A DNA stretch of 64,000 nt from a virus, in the IMG/VR virus record IMGVR_UViG_3300044640_002737, positions 62,001 to 126,000 of that record; one strand, 5' to 3'. Positions 22,699 through 31,212 of the stretch are shown piece after piece (positions within the stretch are counted from its first letter, which is position 1; every line of letters starts with the position of its first letter). The position numbers were made by a program, and so were the translations under genes. Under the pieces are notes generated by a model. It was not told the DNA's origin, did not search any database, and saw only the letters and a list, made by a program, of their open reading frames with translations.

Positions 22699-23520
22699 AT
22701 GGAAAAATTAAAATCATTCTCCGAATTTCTGGCAGAGGCACAGATACCTTTAAGTAACCCTGAAGCTGCTGGTGATGCATTAACCGATATACTAGCTAAG
22801 AATAGAAATGTACAGGAAGAACCTAGCGGAAGCAATAAAGGTGTGGAGATAAAGAAATATCTCGCCAGTGTTGGATTGAAAGAAGGTTTACCATGGTGCA
22901 TGGCATTTGTGTATTATGTGTTTGATGAATTCTCTAAGAAACTAGGAGCTACCAATCCATTACCTAAGACCGGCGGTGTAAAGTATCACTGGGATAAAGC
23001 ACCAGCAGATTTAAAGATAACTGTAGACCAAGTAAGGAAAGACATCAATCTTCTTAGACCAGGACAGATATTTATGATGAGTAGAGCTGGTGGTAAAGGA
23101 CTTGGACATACAGGAATAGTTATTAGTGTGGATCCTGCTAAGAAAACTTTTACTACAATAGAAGGTAATACGAGTGATCAGAAATCAGGAGAAGGTGATA
23201 GAGTTGGTGTTAATGTTAGAAAGATAACGGATAAAAACATATTCGGATTCATTGATTATTTTAAAACATCAAGAACACCTGCATTTGAAGATGATTTAAT
23301 AAAGAGCGCTGGGGGAATTGGTGGAAGACTTGGTTCCATCCCAAACACCCCGGTTCCTGATTCATCAAGTTTACCTAGTGATAGTGTGGTTGGATTCTCG
23401 GCAGAACCAGCCAGAGGATTTGTTAGTAGTATATTATCAGGTATAGCAAAAGCAGTAAGTGGTAAGGATCTTAATCTATCAAATGAAGAATTAGCAAAGG
23501 TGCTAACCAACCTTAGATAA
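22699..23520 (+). CDS. Capsid-targeted CHAP-type peptidoglycan hydrolase
   Basis: 273 residues. Leader MEKLKSFSEFLAEA with an LAE site, nearly the T4 internal-protein form. Residues 55-190 fit a CHAP amidase/endopeptidase: LPWCMAFV with Cys67, GHTGIVIS with His137, and IEGNTS with Glu155/Asn157. The C-terminal 80 residues are a Ser/Pro-rich linker and a helical end with no known domain. It would cut peptide bonds or the amide link in peptidoglycan; with the transglycosylase at 21213 it forms a pair of virion-type wall hydrolases. Confidence 0.85.
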   Translation: MEKLKSFSEFLAEAQIPLSNPEAAGDALTDILAKNRNVQEEPSGSNKGVEIKKYLASVGLKEGLPWCMAFVYYVFDEFSKKLGATNPLPKTGGVKYHWDKAPADLKITVDQVRKDINLLRPGQIFMMSRAGGKGLGHTGIVISVDPAKKTFTTIEGNTSDQKSGEGDRVGVNVRKITDKNIFGFIDYFKTSRTPAFEDDLIKSAGGIGGRLGSIPNTPVPDSSSLPSDSVVGFSAEPARGFVSSILSGIAKAVSGKDLNLSNEELAKVLTNLR

Positions 23521-23570
23521 CCACGGTGTTTACACGCATCTTCATGCATTTAATCATTTTACTTCACACA

Positions 23571-23606
23571 TAAAAAAAGGTCTGACATTACATCAGACCT
23601 TTTTTC
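23571..23606. terminator. Bidirectional terminator
   Basis: Stem AAAGGTCTGA/TCAGACCTTT with A run before and T run after; between convergent genes. Confidence 0.85.
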
Positions 23607-23629
23607 TATAACCAACCTAACCAAACAAA

Positions 23630-23869
23630 TTATTCTATTACCAATTCTGGGAATGTTTCCTCAATTTCATTTCTTGTGTATCCGAATCTTTCCTTAAGCA
23701 TATTGGTTAATGCTATAACACCTCCGGAGAATTCAACCATCGGATATTTCTCTTCAGATTCAAGTACTTTGTGATCTATTGAATACTCATCAAGGTACTC
23801 GAAAAATAACCTATCAAAGTCTTCATTCTCATTAAGTACCGTTTGTACTTCTATCTTAACAATGTTCAT
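23630..23869 (-). CDS. Acidic 79-residue protein, unknown
   Basis: Alpha/beta pattern ending TRNEIEETFPELVIE. One base after the upstream gene. Function unknown. Confidence 0.75.
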   Translation of the reverse strand: MNIVKIEVQTVLNENEDFDRLFFEYLDEYSIDHKVLESEEKYPMVEFSGGVIALTNMLKERFGYTRNEIEETFPELVIE

Positions 23870-23870
23870 A

Positions 23871-24086
23871 TTATATTCCTGGGTTTAATTCAAGCATCTT
23901 AACCGACACTAGAAGAGAAAAATCTTCGTTCATCTCATTTATAGCCTCATCGGATGCTGTGTCTTTACATTTAGAAATGTACAGATTAAAATACTCAATT
24001 GCGGCATCAATCTGTACTGAATTGTTACAAGAATCTAATATTTTTTTAGCTCTTTCATAATCCATCGGCTCTTGTGATTTTTCCAT
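23871..24086 (-). CDS. Helical 71-residue protein, unknown
   Basis: Start is uncertain: the ATG at 24086 lies only 4 bases from the -7 box, so the real start may be the ATG at 24065 (MDYERAKK). Helical with two Cys. Confidence 0.7.
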   Translation of the reverse strand: MEKSQEPMDYERAKKILDSCNNSVQIDAAIEYFNLYISKCKDTASDEAINEMNEDFSLLVSVKMLELNPGI

Positions 24087-24089
24087 AGT

Positions 24090-24124
24090 ACAAATATAAT
24101 TAATTTTATCGGGATAAAAAATTA
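24090..24124 (-). promoter_or_regulatory. Early-type promoter
   Basis: TTTTTATCCC and TATATTTG boxes; drives 24065/24086-23630. Confidence 0.65.
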
Positions 24125-24652
24125 ATGAAACATAATTATTCCCTCATCAGCTCCCAATTCAAAGATTTTGATTAACTTATCATAAGTTGATAATGGATAA
24201 ACTTCTTCCCTCTCTCCTATATATTCAGCATACTTATCTCTATTAGCAACAAGTTGTTCGTGAATCTCCTTAGACACTGTAGGTCCAAATAAACCCTCAC
24301 AGTCACTGAAGTTAATTAACTTATATGCTGGAGATTCTTTGTAGTATTGTTCGTTAGTCCAAACTTCTTTTGCAGGTGCACCTATAAGTGCTAATGATAT
24401 TTCATTTCTAAACCCATTATATCCGCCATAACTAAAACTAATAGACTCAGACTTGGATTCTGAAGTTTCGTAATATGTACCTTCCTCCATATCTTGAGTG
24501 TGCATTGAGTATTCAGCATGCTTTCTAAGAACATGATCCAATGTGACCACTTCCTCCTCACCACCACCGATGAATAGTCTACGTCTCATGGCTTTAATCT
24601 CATCCGATTGTTCTATCTCGATTTTGCTTACCGCTCTTATATCTAATCCCAT
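24122..24652 (-). CDS. Conserved phage protein (MGLDIRA family)
   Basis: 176 residues. Start MGLDIRAVSK, SFSYGGYNGFRNEI in the middle and LINFSDCEGLFGPTVS later are hallmarks of a family found in many phages and some bacteria, of unknown function. Single-gene unit. Confidence 0.85.
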   Translation of the reverse strand: MGLDIRAVSKIEIEQSDEIKAMRRRLFIGGGEEEVVTLDHVLRKHAEYSMHTQDMEEGTYYETSESKSESISFSYGGYNGFRNEISLALIGAPAKEVWTNEQYYKESPAYKLINFSDCEGLFGPTVSKEIHEQLVANRDKYAEYIGEREEVYPLSTYDKLIKIFELGADEGIIMFH

Positions 24653-24673
24653 GTTATTTGTTTTTGGTTATGA

Positions 24674-24710
24674 TGTAAAAGTAAATATAACGGTTCAGAT
24701 AAAAAAATTA
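24674..24710 (-). promoter_or_regulatory. Early-type promoter, TTACTTTTAC variant
   Basis: TTTTTTTATC box and TTACTTTTAC; drives 24652-24122. Confidence 0.65.
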
Positions 24711-24724
24711 TTCATAACATTTTT

Positions 24725-24934
24725 TTACCTACCTAGTTTCCGAGGTGCTTGTCTGTCTACGATCCGATTTGCATAGAAAGGATCTTTCTCACACTTATCG
24801 CAAAGGTTACGGTAATAGAATCCATTCTTATCGGACGACGGATTAATTGGAAGTGTTACCATTTGAATCTTTGATTCTTCGAATTCTTCGGTGCATGATC
24901 CGCACATAATCTTTTGTGGTTTCTTAGGTGACAT
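24725..24934 (-). CDS. Small zinc-ribbon protein
   Basis: 69 residues with CGSC near residue 11 and CDKC near 46, a CxxC-CxxC site, and a basic end (RQAPRKLGR). DNA or RNA binding is plausible. No own early-type promoter seen. Confidence 0.75.
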   Translation of the reverse strand: MSPKKPQKIMCGSCTEEFEESKIQMVTLPINPSSDKNGFYYRNLCDKCEKDPFYANRIVDRQAPRKLGR

Positions 24935-24955
24935 ATGTAATTGTGATTAGGTTAC

Positions 24956-24998
24956 AAAAAAAAATCTTGAGGTAACATGATGGAACCTCAAGATTTCA
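24956..24998 (-). terminator. Terminator of 27030-25082
   Basis: Stem AAATCTTGAGGT/ACCTCAAGATTT with T run on the minus strand. 24999-25081 holds nothing else recognised. Confidence 0.85.
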
Positions 24999-25081
24999 AT
25001 ATATGTAGAATCCAACTCGAAATGGTCGGATGAGAGATGTATATATTATCAACTTAACGTTAATTTGTTCCGTTTTTGATG

Positions 25082-25354
25082 CTAAATTCTTACACCCTGT
25101 TCTACTAGGTTCTTATAGATTGAATCAACCTTTTGATGATCAGCATTTTCGATCTCATCTAATAGCGCTTCTATCGCGGTAGATCCCAAATCCATCTCAA
25201 TATCCTTTTCGTCCCAATCCTTATTTAACATTAGATTTCCTAATGCTATTAGGTCTGGTGTCTCAGCATCCTCCACAAGGATACTCAACCTTGTACGAAG
25301 AGATATCGATTCGACCATCTTGGTCTGATTCTTATAGAGAGATGTTGTTTTCAT
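25082..25354 (-). CDS. Unrecognised 90-residue protein
   Basis: Starts MKTTSLYKN at 25354 inside the end of the previous gene (an AGGATA precedes it); 25318 is another possible start. Acidic helical body. Last gene of the rhomboid operon. Confidence 0.7.
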   Translation of the reverse strand: MKTTSLYKNQTKMVESISLRTRLSILVEDAETPDLIALGNLMLNKDWDEKDIEMDLGSTAIEALLDEIENADHQKVDSIYKNLVEQGVRI

Positions 25355-25619
25355 TATCCTGAGATTTATTGTTTTGTGATGGGTTATCATTGTTTGCCGA
25401 TGCCAGTTTAATAAAGAAGAAAACTAACACTGCTCCTAACCATGATGATAAACTAATTTCTACGGGTAATCCGATTAACTGTAATCCCCAAACTAGAAGA
25501 AGAGGCATTGCTACGATGATTGATGCTCCGGATACAAGAAGCAATAACACCGTGGGTAAAGAATTTCCTTCTATCTTACCTTTACTTAATGACTTAAGCA
25601 CTGATGTGAACTTCTTCAT
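25332..25619 (-). CDS. Small two-helix membrane protein
   Basis: 95 residues: basic start, two membrane helices (about 22-48 and 55-75) and an Asn/Gln-rich polar tail. Operon with the rhomboid gene. Confidence 0.75.
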   Translation of the reverse strand: MKKFTSVLKSLSKGKIEGNSLPTVLLLLVSGASIIVAMPLLLVWGLQLIGLPVEISLSSWLGAVLVFFFIKLASANNDNPSQNNKSQDNENNISL

Positions 25620-25620
25620 A

Positions 25621-25869
25621 TTAATCTAGATTATCCCAGGGTTCATAATCATGCACGCCAAGTTGCCATACAGTTTTACCGTCGATTAGAATCTCCATGA
25701 TTCTTCCGTGTCCGTTATCATTAGATATACGTTTGATGTAACTACCTGGTTTTTTAATCTTGTCATATATGAATGACTTACCACCTTCGTGGTTAACCGT
25801 TACCTCATAGCCACCTGGTTTTAAGCTAAGAGGGTTTGTTCTGAAATTGTCTGTTACGTGTAGACTCAT
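25621..25869 (-). CDS. Unrecognised 82-residue protein
   Basis: Beta-rich, with GGYEVTVNHEGGKSF and an aromatic end (HDYEPWDNLD). Function unknown. Confidence 0.75.
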   Translation of the reverse strand: MSLHVTDNFRTNPLSLKPGGYEVTVNHEGGKSFIYDKIKKPGSYIKRISNDNGHGRIMEILIDGKTVWQLGVHDYEPWDNLD

Positions 25870-25901
25870 ATTGTTTGTTGTTACTGATTGATGATTGATG
25901 A

Positions 25902-26237
25902 TTAACTGTATGGATCCAAGTCCTCGTTAGGAATAAGCTTCCAGCTCTTTTCCGCTCCAGGTGATCTCATTAAACTTATACTCTTTGCAACCTCCTTTAG
26001 TTTCACTAGAGCCTCTGAATATTCACCGGCCTTTAAGAGTGCATTAATCTCCTTAACCCCTTCTGGATCTAGGTCTGCCTGATAGACAACCGCATGTCGA
26101 TGTCTGTTTGCATTTGCTCTTAATCCCATGATGGAAAGAGCTCTCGTATCACTTTCGAATCTTTCTGTATCCGAATTGTATGTTTCTGGATTAAATGATT
26201 CCAATCCATGTGAATCTGCTATACCGTAGAATTTCAT
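25902..26237 (-). CDS. Conserved phage protein, unknown
   Basis: 111 residues starting MKFYGIADSHGLESF; I associate this start and the MGLRANANRHRHAVVY segment with a family in large tailed phages. Function unknown. One base after the rhomboid gene. Confidence 0.75.
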   Translation of the reverse strand: MKFYGIADSHGLESFNPETYNSDTERFESDTRALSIMGLRANANRHRHAVVYQADLDPEGVKEINALLKAGEYSEALVKLKEVAKSISLMRSPGAEKSWKLIPNEDLDPYS

Positions 26238-26238
26238 A

Positions 26239-27030
26239 TTAGTTAATTATTTTGTTTATTTTATTTGGAATACATCTATTTATCGGCAATACCGTTACTG
26301 CTCCTAATGCCGCACCGAATAGGTGGAAAAGATGTGCAACGTTATCTGAGTTACCCAGCATACTCATCTCTCCCAAGATAACAAGACCATATAATATGTA
26401 TCCAACCCATCTTATCCATGCTGCTGTTGCACTATTAGTTATAAAGAACCTGGAGGCTAAAAAGTAAACCACTCCTGAGATTCCAACTACGGGTGATGCA
26501 ATTCCCAATAATGCTAATGGTAGGTATACTGCGGATAATATGACCGCCGTCCAATAGAATCTCTTTAGTGTGTATATTGCATTAATGTCCGCTAAGCATA
26601 GTAGGAAAACATTTAGTATATTGCTACCCAAGTGACCGAATGATGAATGCATGAATCCGTTAACGAAAGGGTTGTACATGATGAACCCACTTGATGATTC
26701 TCCCAACGCCAATATCAGTATTGCTGATATGATGAATGCGATAATGCTAAGTACTAAAACTCCAGCTGTAATCTTTAGCGATGATCTAAGGTTACTTAGG
26801 AGAGGACCTCTTTCAATATTCTTAACAGTTATTACTTTCTTATCAACCATCGTAAGTGGTCTGGATGCTATAACTATAAGAATACCTATCAGTGGTGTAA
26901 ATAGAAGACTAATCCAAAATGGGGTTGAATACCCTATTTCTCTTTCAGAACCCAGCTTACCGATAATATTCGCTATGAATAATAATAGAGCTAATACTAA
27001 TACTAATAAAATTACTACTGCTATTTCCAT
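26239..27030 (-). CDS. Rhomboid-family intramembrane serine protease
   Basis: 263 residues with six or more membrane helices. The N-terminal third (two helices and a basic loop) is an extra region. The rhomboid core has HSSFGHLGSN (His128, His133, Asn137), GISG with nucleophile Ser185, and VAHLFHLFGA with catalytic His233, so the Ser-His dyad and oxyanion residues are complete. Such enzymes cut helices within the membrane. Its target in infection is unknown. First gene of a five-gene early operon from promoter 27060. Confidence 0.85.
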   Translation of the reverse strand: MEIAVVILLVLVLALLLFIANIIGKLGSEREIGYSTPFWISLLFTPLIGILIVIASRPLTMVDKKVITVKNIERGPLLSNLRSSLKITAGVLVLSIIAFIISAILILALGESSSGFIMYNPFVNGFMHSSFGHLGSNILNVFLLCLADINAIYTLKRFYWTAVILSAVYLPLALLGIASPVVGISGVVYFLASRFFITNSATAAWIRWVGYILYGLVILGEMSMLGNSDNVAHLFHLFGAALGAVTVLPINRCIPNKINKIIN

Positions 27031-27059
27031 ATGTTTATTGGTTTATGTTTTTGTATAAC

Positions 27060-27095
27060 GCTAAAGTAATGCATTACCTACAGATAAAAAAATAA
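27060..27095 (-). promoter_or_regulatory. Early-type promoter, TTACTTTAGC variant
   Basis: TTTTTTTATC box and TTACTTTAGC; drives the rhomboid operon 27030-25082. Confidence 0.65.
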
Positions 27096-27110
27096 AACGA
27101 AAACTATTTA

Positions 27111-27148
27111 CAAAAAAAGAAGCAGTACGAATAAACGATGCTGCTTCT
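27111..27148 (-). terminator. Terminator of 29440-27173
   Basis: Stem AGAAGCAG/CTGCTTCT with seven T on the minus strand. Confidence 0.85.
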
Positions 27149-27172
27149 AATCTTTTAATTGGGCTTATGAAT

Positions 27173-27460
27173 CTATATATTCTCTGCTCTATATTTTTTT
27201 TGGAGTGTTTCTAAAAATTTCCAGCTAAGTCTTCCGCCGATATTAAGTATATCAAATCTTTCCTGTTCGGTCGGAGGCTTTATCTCTCCGATCTCCCAGC
27301 TACGAATCAGATCGTCTAACACCTCGGTCTTCATCCTTCTCTGATAACCTCTTCTCGAATCTCTTGCTTCGTCTCTGTAGATACGTCCTCCAACACTTCT
27401 CGTTCTGGACCACACCACATACCTTTTAGTTATGGTTCTAACCATTTCCTTTAACCTCAT
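27173..27460 (-). CDS. Basic Arg-rich 95-residue protein
   Basis: Very basic (RTITKRYVVWSRTRSVGGRIYRDEA), probably nucleic-acid binding. Overlaps the preceding gene by 23 bases. Unknown. Confidence 0.75.
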   Translation of the reverse strand: MRLKEMVRTITKRYVVWSRTRSVGGRIYRDEARDSRRGYQRRMKTEVLDDLIRSWEIGEIKPPTEQERFDILNIGGRLSWKFLETLQKKYRAENI

Positions 27461-27629
27461 TCTTATCTAAGTACATTTTAACCCTAGATTCGATAACCGC
27501 AGTCGAGGCCTCTATTCCTGATTCCATTAAGATCTTTCTTATCTCTTCGATATTAGCTTCCCCATGTTTCCTAATATAGTCCGTGATTATACTAGCAACT
27601 AGATCTCTGTCCCATTCTGAATTTTTCAT
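27438..27629 (-). CDS. Small helical protein, possibly winged-helix
   Basis: 63 residues; the helix-turn-helix-like run IRKHGEANIEEIRKILMES with a following helix suggests a tiny HTH. Stop and start overlap neighbours. Confidence 0.7.
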   Translation of the reverse strand: MKNSEWDRDLVASIITDYIRKHGEANIEEIRKILMESGIEASTAVIESRVKMYLDKNEVKGNG

Positions 27630-27814
27630 TTCTGTGGTTGTTCTGTTATAAGCAGATTAATGCAATGTAGAAGTAACTTGTGTTTGTCTTCCGGATTAAT
27701 TGCACTATTATCTAACTCCTTCTTCAGAGCTAATGCTTGAAGGTAAGCACCTCGGGCTAACTTCTCTACTGATTTTCTGTAGTCCTGTAGTAGTTGTTCG
27801 GTTCTTGGATCCAT
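27626..27814 (-). CDS. Helical 62-residue protein, unknown
   Basis: All-helical, start overlaps the stop of the zinc-finger gene; ATGA overlap with the next gene. Confidence 0.75.
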   Translation of the reverse strand: MDPRTEQLLQDYRKSVEKLARGAYLQALALKKELDNSAINPEDKHKLLLHCINLLITEQPQK

Positions 27815-27996
27815 TATTGTTGTTTAATTTTTAATTGTATACCTGCACATAATTTCATTACACATTTATAACAGGTAACTGCATCGACTTTTTCGTCTAC
27901 GTTATGGACCTTTTCACCACAGTACTTACATCCCATGGATTTGATTGTTCTTGATCCTTTAAATTCTCCTCTTGATGATTTCTTTCCTATGGCCAT
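27814..27996 (-). CDS. Small zinc-finger protein
   Basis: 60 residues, basic N-terminus (GKKSSRGEFKGSR), then CKYC and CYKC forming a CxxC-CxxC zinc site. Confidence 0.75.
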   Translation of the reverse strand: MAIGKKSSRGEFKGSRTIKSMGCKYCGEKVHNVDEKVDAVTCYKCVMKLCAGIQLKIKQQ

Positions 27997-28005
27997 AATA
28001 AGTGG

Positions 28006-28332
28006 TTATAGATTATTTATGATTTCCTCCTCTTGAGTTATAACATGTTCTGGCATATAGTTAGCAACAAAGTCGGCTAGAAATTTACATCTTTCATACT
28101 CCTCACGGTGAATGAAGAGAGTTGTCATTCTATTTATTGCCTTTCCTATTGCTTCCATATCACCGTCGTCCAATGCACTTCCACCTTTAGCAACAAGCAT
28201 ATCGTATGCGGTATAACATCCATCGATAAATTCCTTTTTGGATTGTGCAGCAAGTTTCTTAGCAAACTCGTTGGCTTGATTTCTTAATTGCTCACCTAGA
28301 CCAAATTCTTCTTCTTCGTCGTCCTCGTACAT
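28006..28332 (-). CDS. Helical 108-residue protein, unknown
   Basis: Acidic start (MYEDDEEEEF), then helices; the C-terminal half reads like a short TPR-like pair. Unknown function. Confidence 0.75.
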   Translation of the reverse strand: MYEDDEEEEFGLGEQLRNQANEFAKKLAAQSKKEFIDGCYTAYDMLVAKGGSALDDGDMEAIGKAINRMTTLFIHREEYERCKFLADFVANYMPEHVITQEEEIINNL

Positions 28333-28341
28333 AATATTTAA

Positions 28342-28563
28342 TTATTCTAAAATATAAACACTCTTTCCCAGCTCCAGTTCCTTTACTTGACGGTATAATG
28401 TACCTCCCTCAGAAACGATTTCCATTTCACTCTCAAAGTTAGTGCTCGTATCTCTATAGATCTTCTCCCTTACTATAGCTCCTCCCGCAATGTAGGTCAT
28501 GTTCTTGATCTCATTGTGATTTGCTTTTGTGTCTGTTTTACAAATAAATCTAATAGCTCCCAT
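28342..28563 (-). CDS. Unrecognised 73-residue protein
   Basis: Beta-rich. Nine bases before the next gene. Function unknown. Confidence 0.7.
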   Translation of the reverse strand: MGAIRFICKTDTKANHNEIKNMTYIAGGAIVREKIYRDTSTNFESEMEIVSEGGTLYRQVKELELGKSVYILE

Positions 28564-28632
28564 AATTGAATGTTTACAATGTATTTATTCTAGTTCAGAA
28601 ATAAGGAAAAATTCCATCATGTCAACCTCTTT

Positions 28633-28788
28633 TTACACCATTGGAGCTCTCATATCTGCTAACCAATCTTTGAAGATCGCTCTCTCCTCTTCATTCATAC
28701 CTTCGTTGAATGCTGTGAAGTTGCCTTCTGAAGCTTTGAAGTCCGCTACTAATTGCTCCAATGTACGATTTGTGTTTTCTACTGTCAT
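28633..28788 (-). CDS. 51-residue acidic protein
   Basis: ATG at 28788, TAA at 28635-28633. Sequence like TNRTLEQLVADFKASEGN, helical and acidic. Lies in an otherwise unexplained gap of the same operon. Confidence 0.65.
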   Translation of the reverse strand: MTVENTNRTLEQLVADFKASEGNFTAFNEGMNEEERAIFKDWLADMRAPMV

Positions 28789-28840
28789 GATTTCTAAATT
28801 TTAAATTGTTTGATTTTTGTTTTTATTTACCTTTAACCTT

Positions 28841-29440
28841 TTAACTATTCCAAAGAATTCCGTCCTCTGTGAATTCTACCTCTTCATCCTCTGCCAGCCT
28901 ATCTATGATATTATCATCTGAGAAGTATTCCTCTATTCCAGAATCTATTCGGCGTTTAATCACATTGATATGATTTGCAAATTTAGATTCGGCTTGAGTA
29001 AGAATACCTGTTAGAGCATCTGCAAGTGGATCACCCATTAGCCTATTGTGAACCATTTCAATTTCTGTGGTTGTGGTTGTATCTGATATTTCATACTCAA
29101 CCTTATTAATGAACATATCTGGTACGCCTAACCATTTAAGAAACATCGTGGAGTTTGTTATGGTAAGTGCATCTTTAATATTGATACAAGAATAATCCGA
29201 TATCTCTATACCCTTTCTTCCATTCTCCATAATGAATCCGCCATTTCTATCGTAGTAGTCGTCACCAACCACAGCAACAAGTTCATTATGTTCGGGTTCG
29301 AATAAGGCACAATCATCAATAGCCCATCTGAATGCCTCTTGTTGTTCGTTCTCCTCCATCTCCTCTTTATAATCTAGAATTGCTCTTTTCTTAGCCTCCT
29401 CTGATAGCTCTGAAAAATTGTAAAGGTTTAATGATCTCAT
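28841..29440 (-). CDS. Conserved phage protein (NFSELSEEAKKRAI family)
   Basis: 199 residues. The LSEEAKKRAI start with later acidic, aromatic segments is shared with the gene 30922-30305 (LSDSAKANAI), so the two are probably distant relatives. Family known from many phages, function unknown. First gene of a long early operon. Confidence 0.8.
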   Translation of the reverse strand: MRSLNLYNFSELSEEAKKRAILDYKEEMEENEQQEAFRWAIDDCALFEPEHNELVAVVGDDYYDRNGGFIMENGRKGIEISDYSCINIKDALTITNSTMFLKWLGVPDMFINKVEYEISDTTTTTEIEMVHNRLMGDPLADALTGILTQAESKFANHINVIKRRIDSGIEEYFSDDNIIDRLAEDEEVEFTEDGILWNS

Positions 29441-29462
29441 AATATCCGTTGTTTGATTATGA

Positions 29463-29499
29463 AGTAAAGGTAATCATTCAGTTTCAGATAAAAAAATAA
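29463..29499 (-). promoter_or_regulatory. Early-type promoter, TTACCTTTAC variant
   Basis: TTTTTTTATC box and TTACCTTTAC; drives 29440-27173. Confidence 0.65.
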
Positions 29500-29514
29500 A
29501 AACGAAAATAATTT

Positions 29515-30189
29515 TTATAATATAAAGTCGTGGCCTTTTGTTTCTAGATTTTTTGTGGACTCGACAAGTGAGGCTATTGTTGTTTTAATTTCATCACGCT
29601 TATCCGCATATTCTTGCTCTGTCTTATCCATTAGATCCATTGCTTCCTGAATATCCTTACACTTGGCTTTTATCTTTTCGTATATTCTTGGGTGTAACCA
29701 ATGTACAGTTTCAGCCATTTTATGTCGACCATTATCTGGATCAAATTCATCGATATCACAACAAATAAAATCATTAGTAGCCGAAACTAATTCGTACTCA
29801 TATACATACGGCTTTAATCCGAGTTTCATTCTTCTGAGAACGATCTCTAATGATTTAGAATCCGGTTCCACCTCGGGTTCCTTTTCTTTCTCGTAATATT
29901 TGGAGGTACTGTTTCGTTCCATTTCCTGAATAGCATATCCCAATCCTTCCAAGGTATACACCCTACCATCTGTATATAAATGATCTGGTCTTTGTGCTGT
30001 ACGAGCAACCTCATCGATTTCTTCTTGAGCTCTTACAGCAGCTTCATAAGGATCTGTATATCGCCGAATATCAGCCAGCATCGATCTGCCTCGGTTATCG
30101 TTATTTGTGCTCAATGAAGGTCCCCATTTATCGGTATATCTGAGATAGTTAGCATATGCTGATCCGTCTAAGCTGTCTTCGTCTTCCAT
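29515..30189 (-). CDS. Unrecognised 224-residue protein
   Basis: Charged; coiled-coil-like C-terminal third (AMDLMDKTEQEYADKRDEI). A Cys pair ICCDID in the centre. Single-gene unit from promoter 30219. Function unknown. Confidence 0.75.
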   Translation of the reverse strand: MEDEDSLDGSAYANYLRYTDKWGPSLSTNNDNRGRSMLADIRRYTDPYEAAVRAQEEIDEVARTAQRPDHLYTDGRVYTLEGLGYAIQEMERNSTSKYYEKEKEPEVEPDSKSLEIVLRRMKLGLKPYVYEYELVSATNDFICCDIDEFDPDNGRHKMAETVHWLHPRIYEKIKAKCKDIQEAMDLMDKTEQEYADKRDEIKTTIASLVESTKNLETKGHDFIL

Positions 30190-30218
30190 CGTCTAATTAT
30201 TTTTGTATTCAACTTCCT

Positions 30219-30251
30219 ACAAATGTATGCAAACTCCGCGGATAAAAAAAA
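30219..30251 (-). promoter_or_regulatory. Early-type promoter overlapping a terminator
   Basis: TTTTTTTATC and TACATTTG boxes. The T tract is also the T run of the terminator at 30243-30274. Confidence 0.65.
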
Positions 30252-30274
30252 TCACGCCGGAGAGACGTGATTCT
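30243..30274 (-). terminator. Terminator of 31151-30305, sharing its T run with a promoter
   Basis: Stem ATCACG/CGTGAT, loop CCGGAGAGA, then the T tract that forms the -33 element of the next promoter. Confidence 0.75.
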
Positions 30275-30304
30275 TAATACATTATGTTCGGGTTGGGAGA
30301 TTAG

Positions 30305-30922
30305 TTATATGATATTACCATCCGCATCAAATTCATAATCTATTAAGGTTGCTGTTACAGATTCATCAGAAGATAGATCCTCGTATGCCTTTTCTAATTT
30401 GCGGTATAACTCATCAGCTTTTCCTTTAGCCCATTCTTCTACTTTAGGTTGTATCAATTCACATTGTTGTTCAACATCCAAAGTCACATTAACATCCGGA
30501 CCGATATAAATCTCAACCTCATCGTCTCCATCAACTTCCACCTCGGCTACCATAGTATTACTGTGTGAGTATCTGCTATCGGTTTTTTTAATTGAGATAT
30601 AAATGTTCTCCAAGACCTCTTTAGGAACTGCCATACCAATTTCTTTGTTAACCAATATTGATTTGTCCTCGTCTCCTCTAACCACCCCGGTAAAAGAAGC
30701 TCCATCACCTTGACTCCAAAATCCTGAATACTCAACCTCAACATCACTAACCCCAGCCTTTTCCATATCCTCGACAAAGCCTTCTATATAAGGATCTGCC
30801 CAACTGTCATAATCCACGTTGATATTACGAGCATTATCTATAGCGTTAGCCTTGGCCGAATCCGATAGGTCTTCAAAGCTTATGCCCTGTTTGAATGATT
30901 CGAATGTTTTAATTGTTTTCAT
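30305..30922 (-). CDS. Conserved phage protein with leader-like start
   Basis: 205 residues. The start MKTIKTFESFKQG resembles the capsid-targeting leader, but the gene is behind an early-type promoter, so the match may be chance. The body (LSDSAKANAIDNARNINVDYDSW and YSGFWSQGDGASFTG) is a phage family of unknown function. ATG at 30922 avoids overlap with the previous gene. Confidence 0.8.
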   Translation of the reverse strand: MKTIKTFESFKQGISFEDLSDSAKANAIDNARNINVDYDSWADPYIEGFVEDMEKAGVSDVEVEYSGFWSQGDGASFTGVVRGDEDKSILVNKEIGMAVPKEVLENIYISIKKTDSRYSHSNTMVAEVEVDGDDEVEIYIGPDVNVTLDVEQQCELIQPKVEEWAKGKADELYRKLEKAYEDLSSDESVTATLIDYEFDADGNII

Positions 30923-30926
30923 TGGA

Positions 30927-31151
30927 TTATCTTTTTTTGTTTCTGCTATCATATTTATCTACCATTTGATCGTAAAAAGATTCGGATACATTATCAAACT
31001 TACCTTGACGGCCTTCATTGATGAACATACGATTTCCTTCCGCCATAATAATAGATGATCCCACGGGTGGGTGTAGCGAGAGAGCAATATAGCTCTTGTT
31101 AGACTTAAGGGTTGCTAACTGTGATTTGATTGATGATTCTACTGAGTTCAT
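30927..31151 (-). CDS. Unrecognised 74-residue protein
   Basis: Basic C-terminus (KYDSRNKKR). First gene after promoter 31177. Confidence 0.7.
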   Translation of the reverse strand: MNSVESSIKSQLATLKSNKSYIALSLHPPVGSSIIMAEGNRMFINEGRQGKFDNVSESFYDQMVDKYDSRNKKR

Positions 31152-31176
31152 GTCTTTGCCTTTTTTTGGTTACATG

Positions 31177-31212
31177 GCAAAGATAACGAATCCGATTCAG
31201 ATAAAAAAATTA
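31177..31212 (-). promoter_or_regulatory. Early-type promoter
   Basis: TTTTTTTATC and TTATCTTTGC boxes; drives 31151-30305. Confidence 0.7.
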
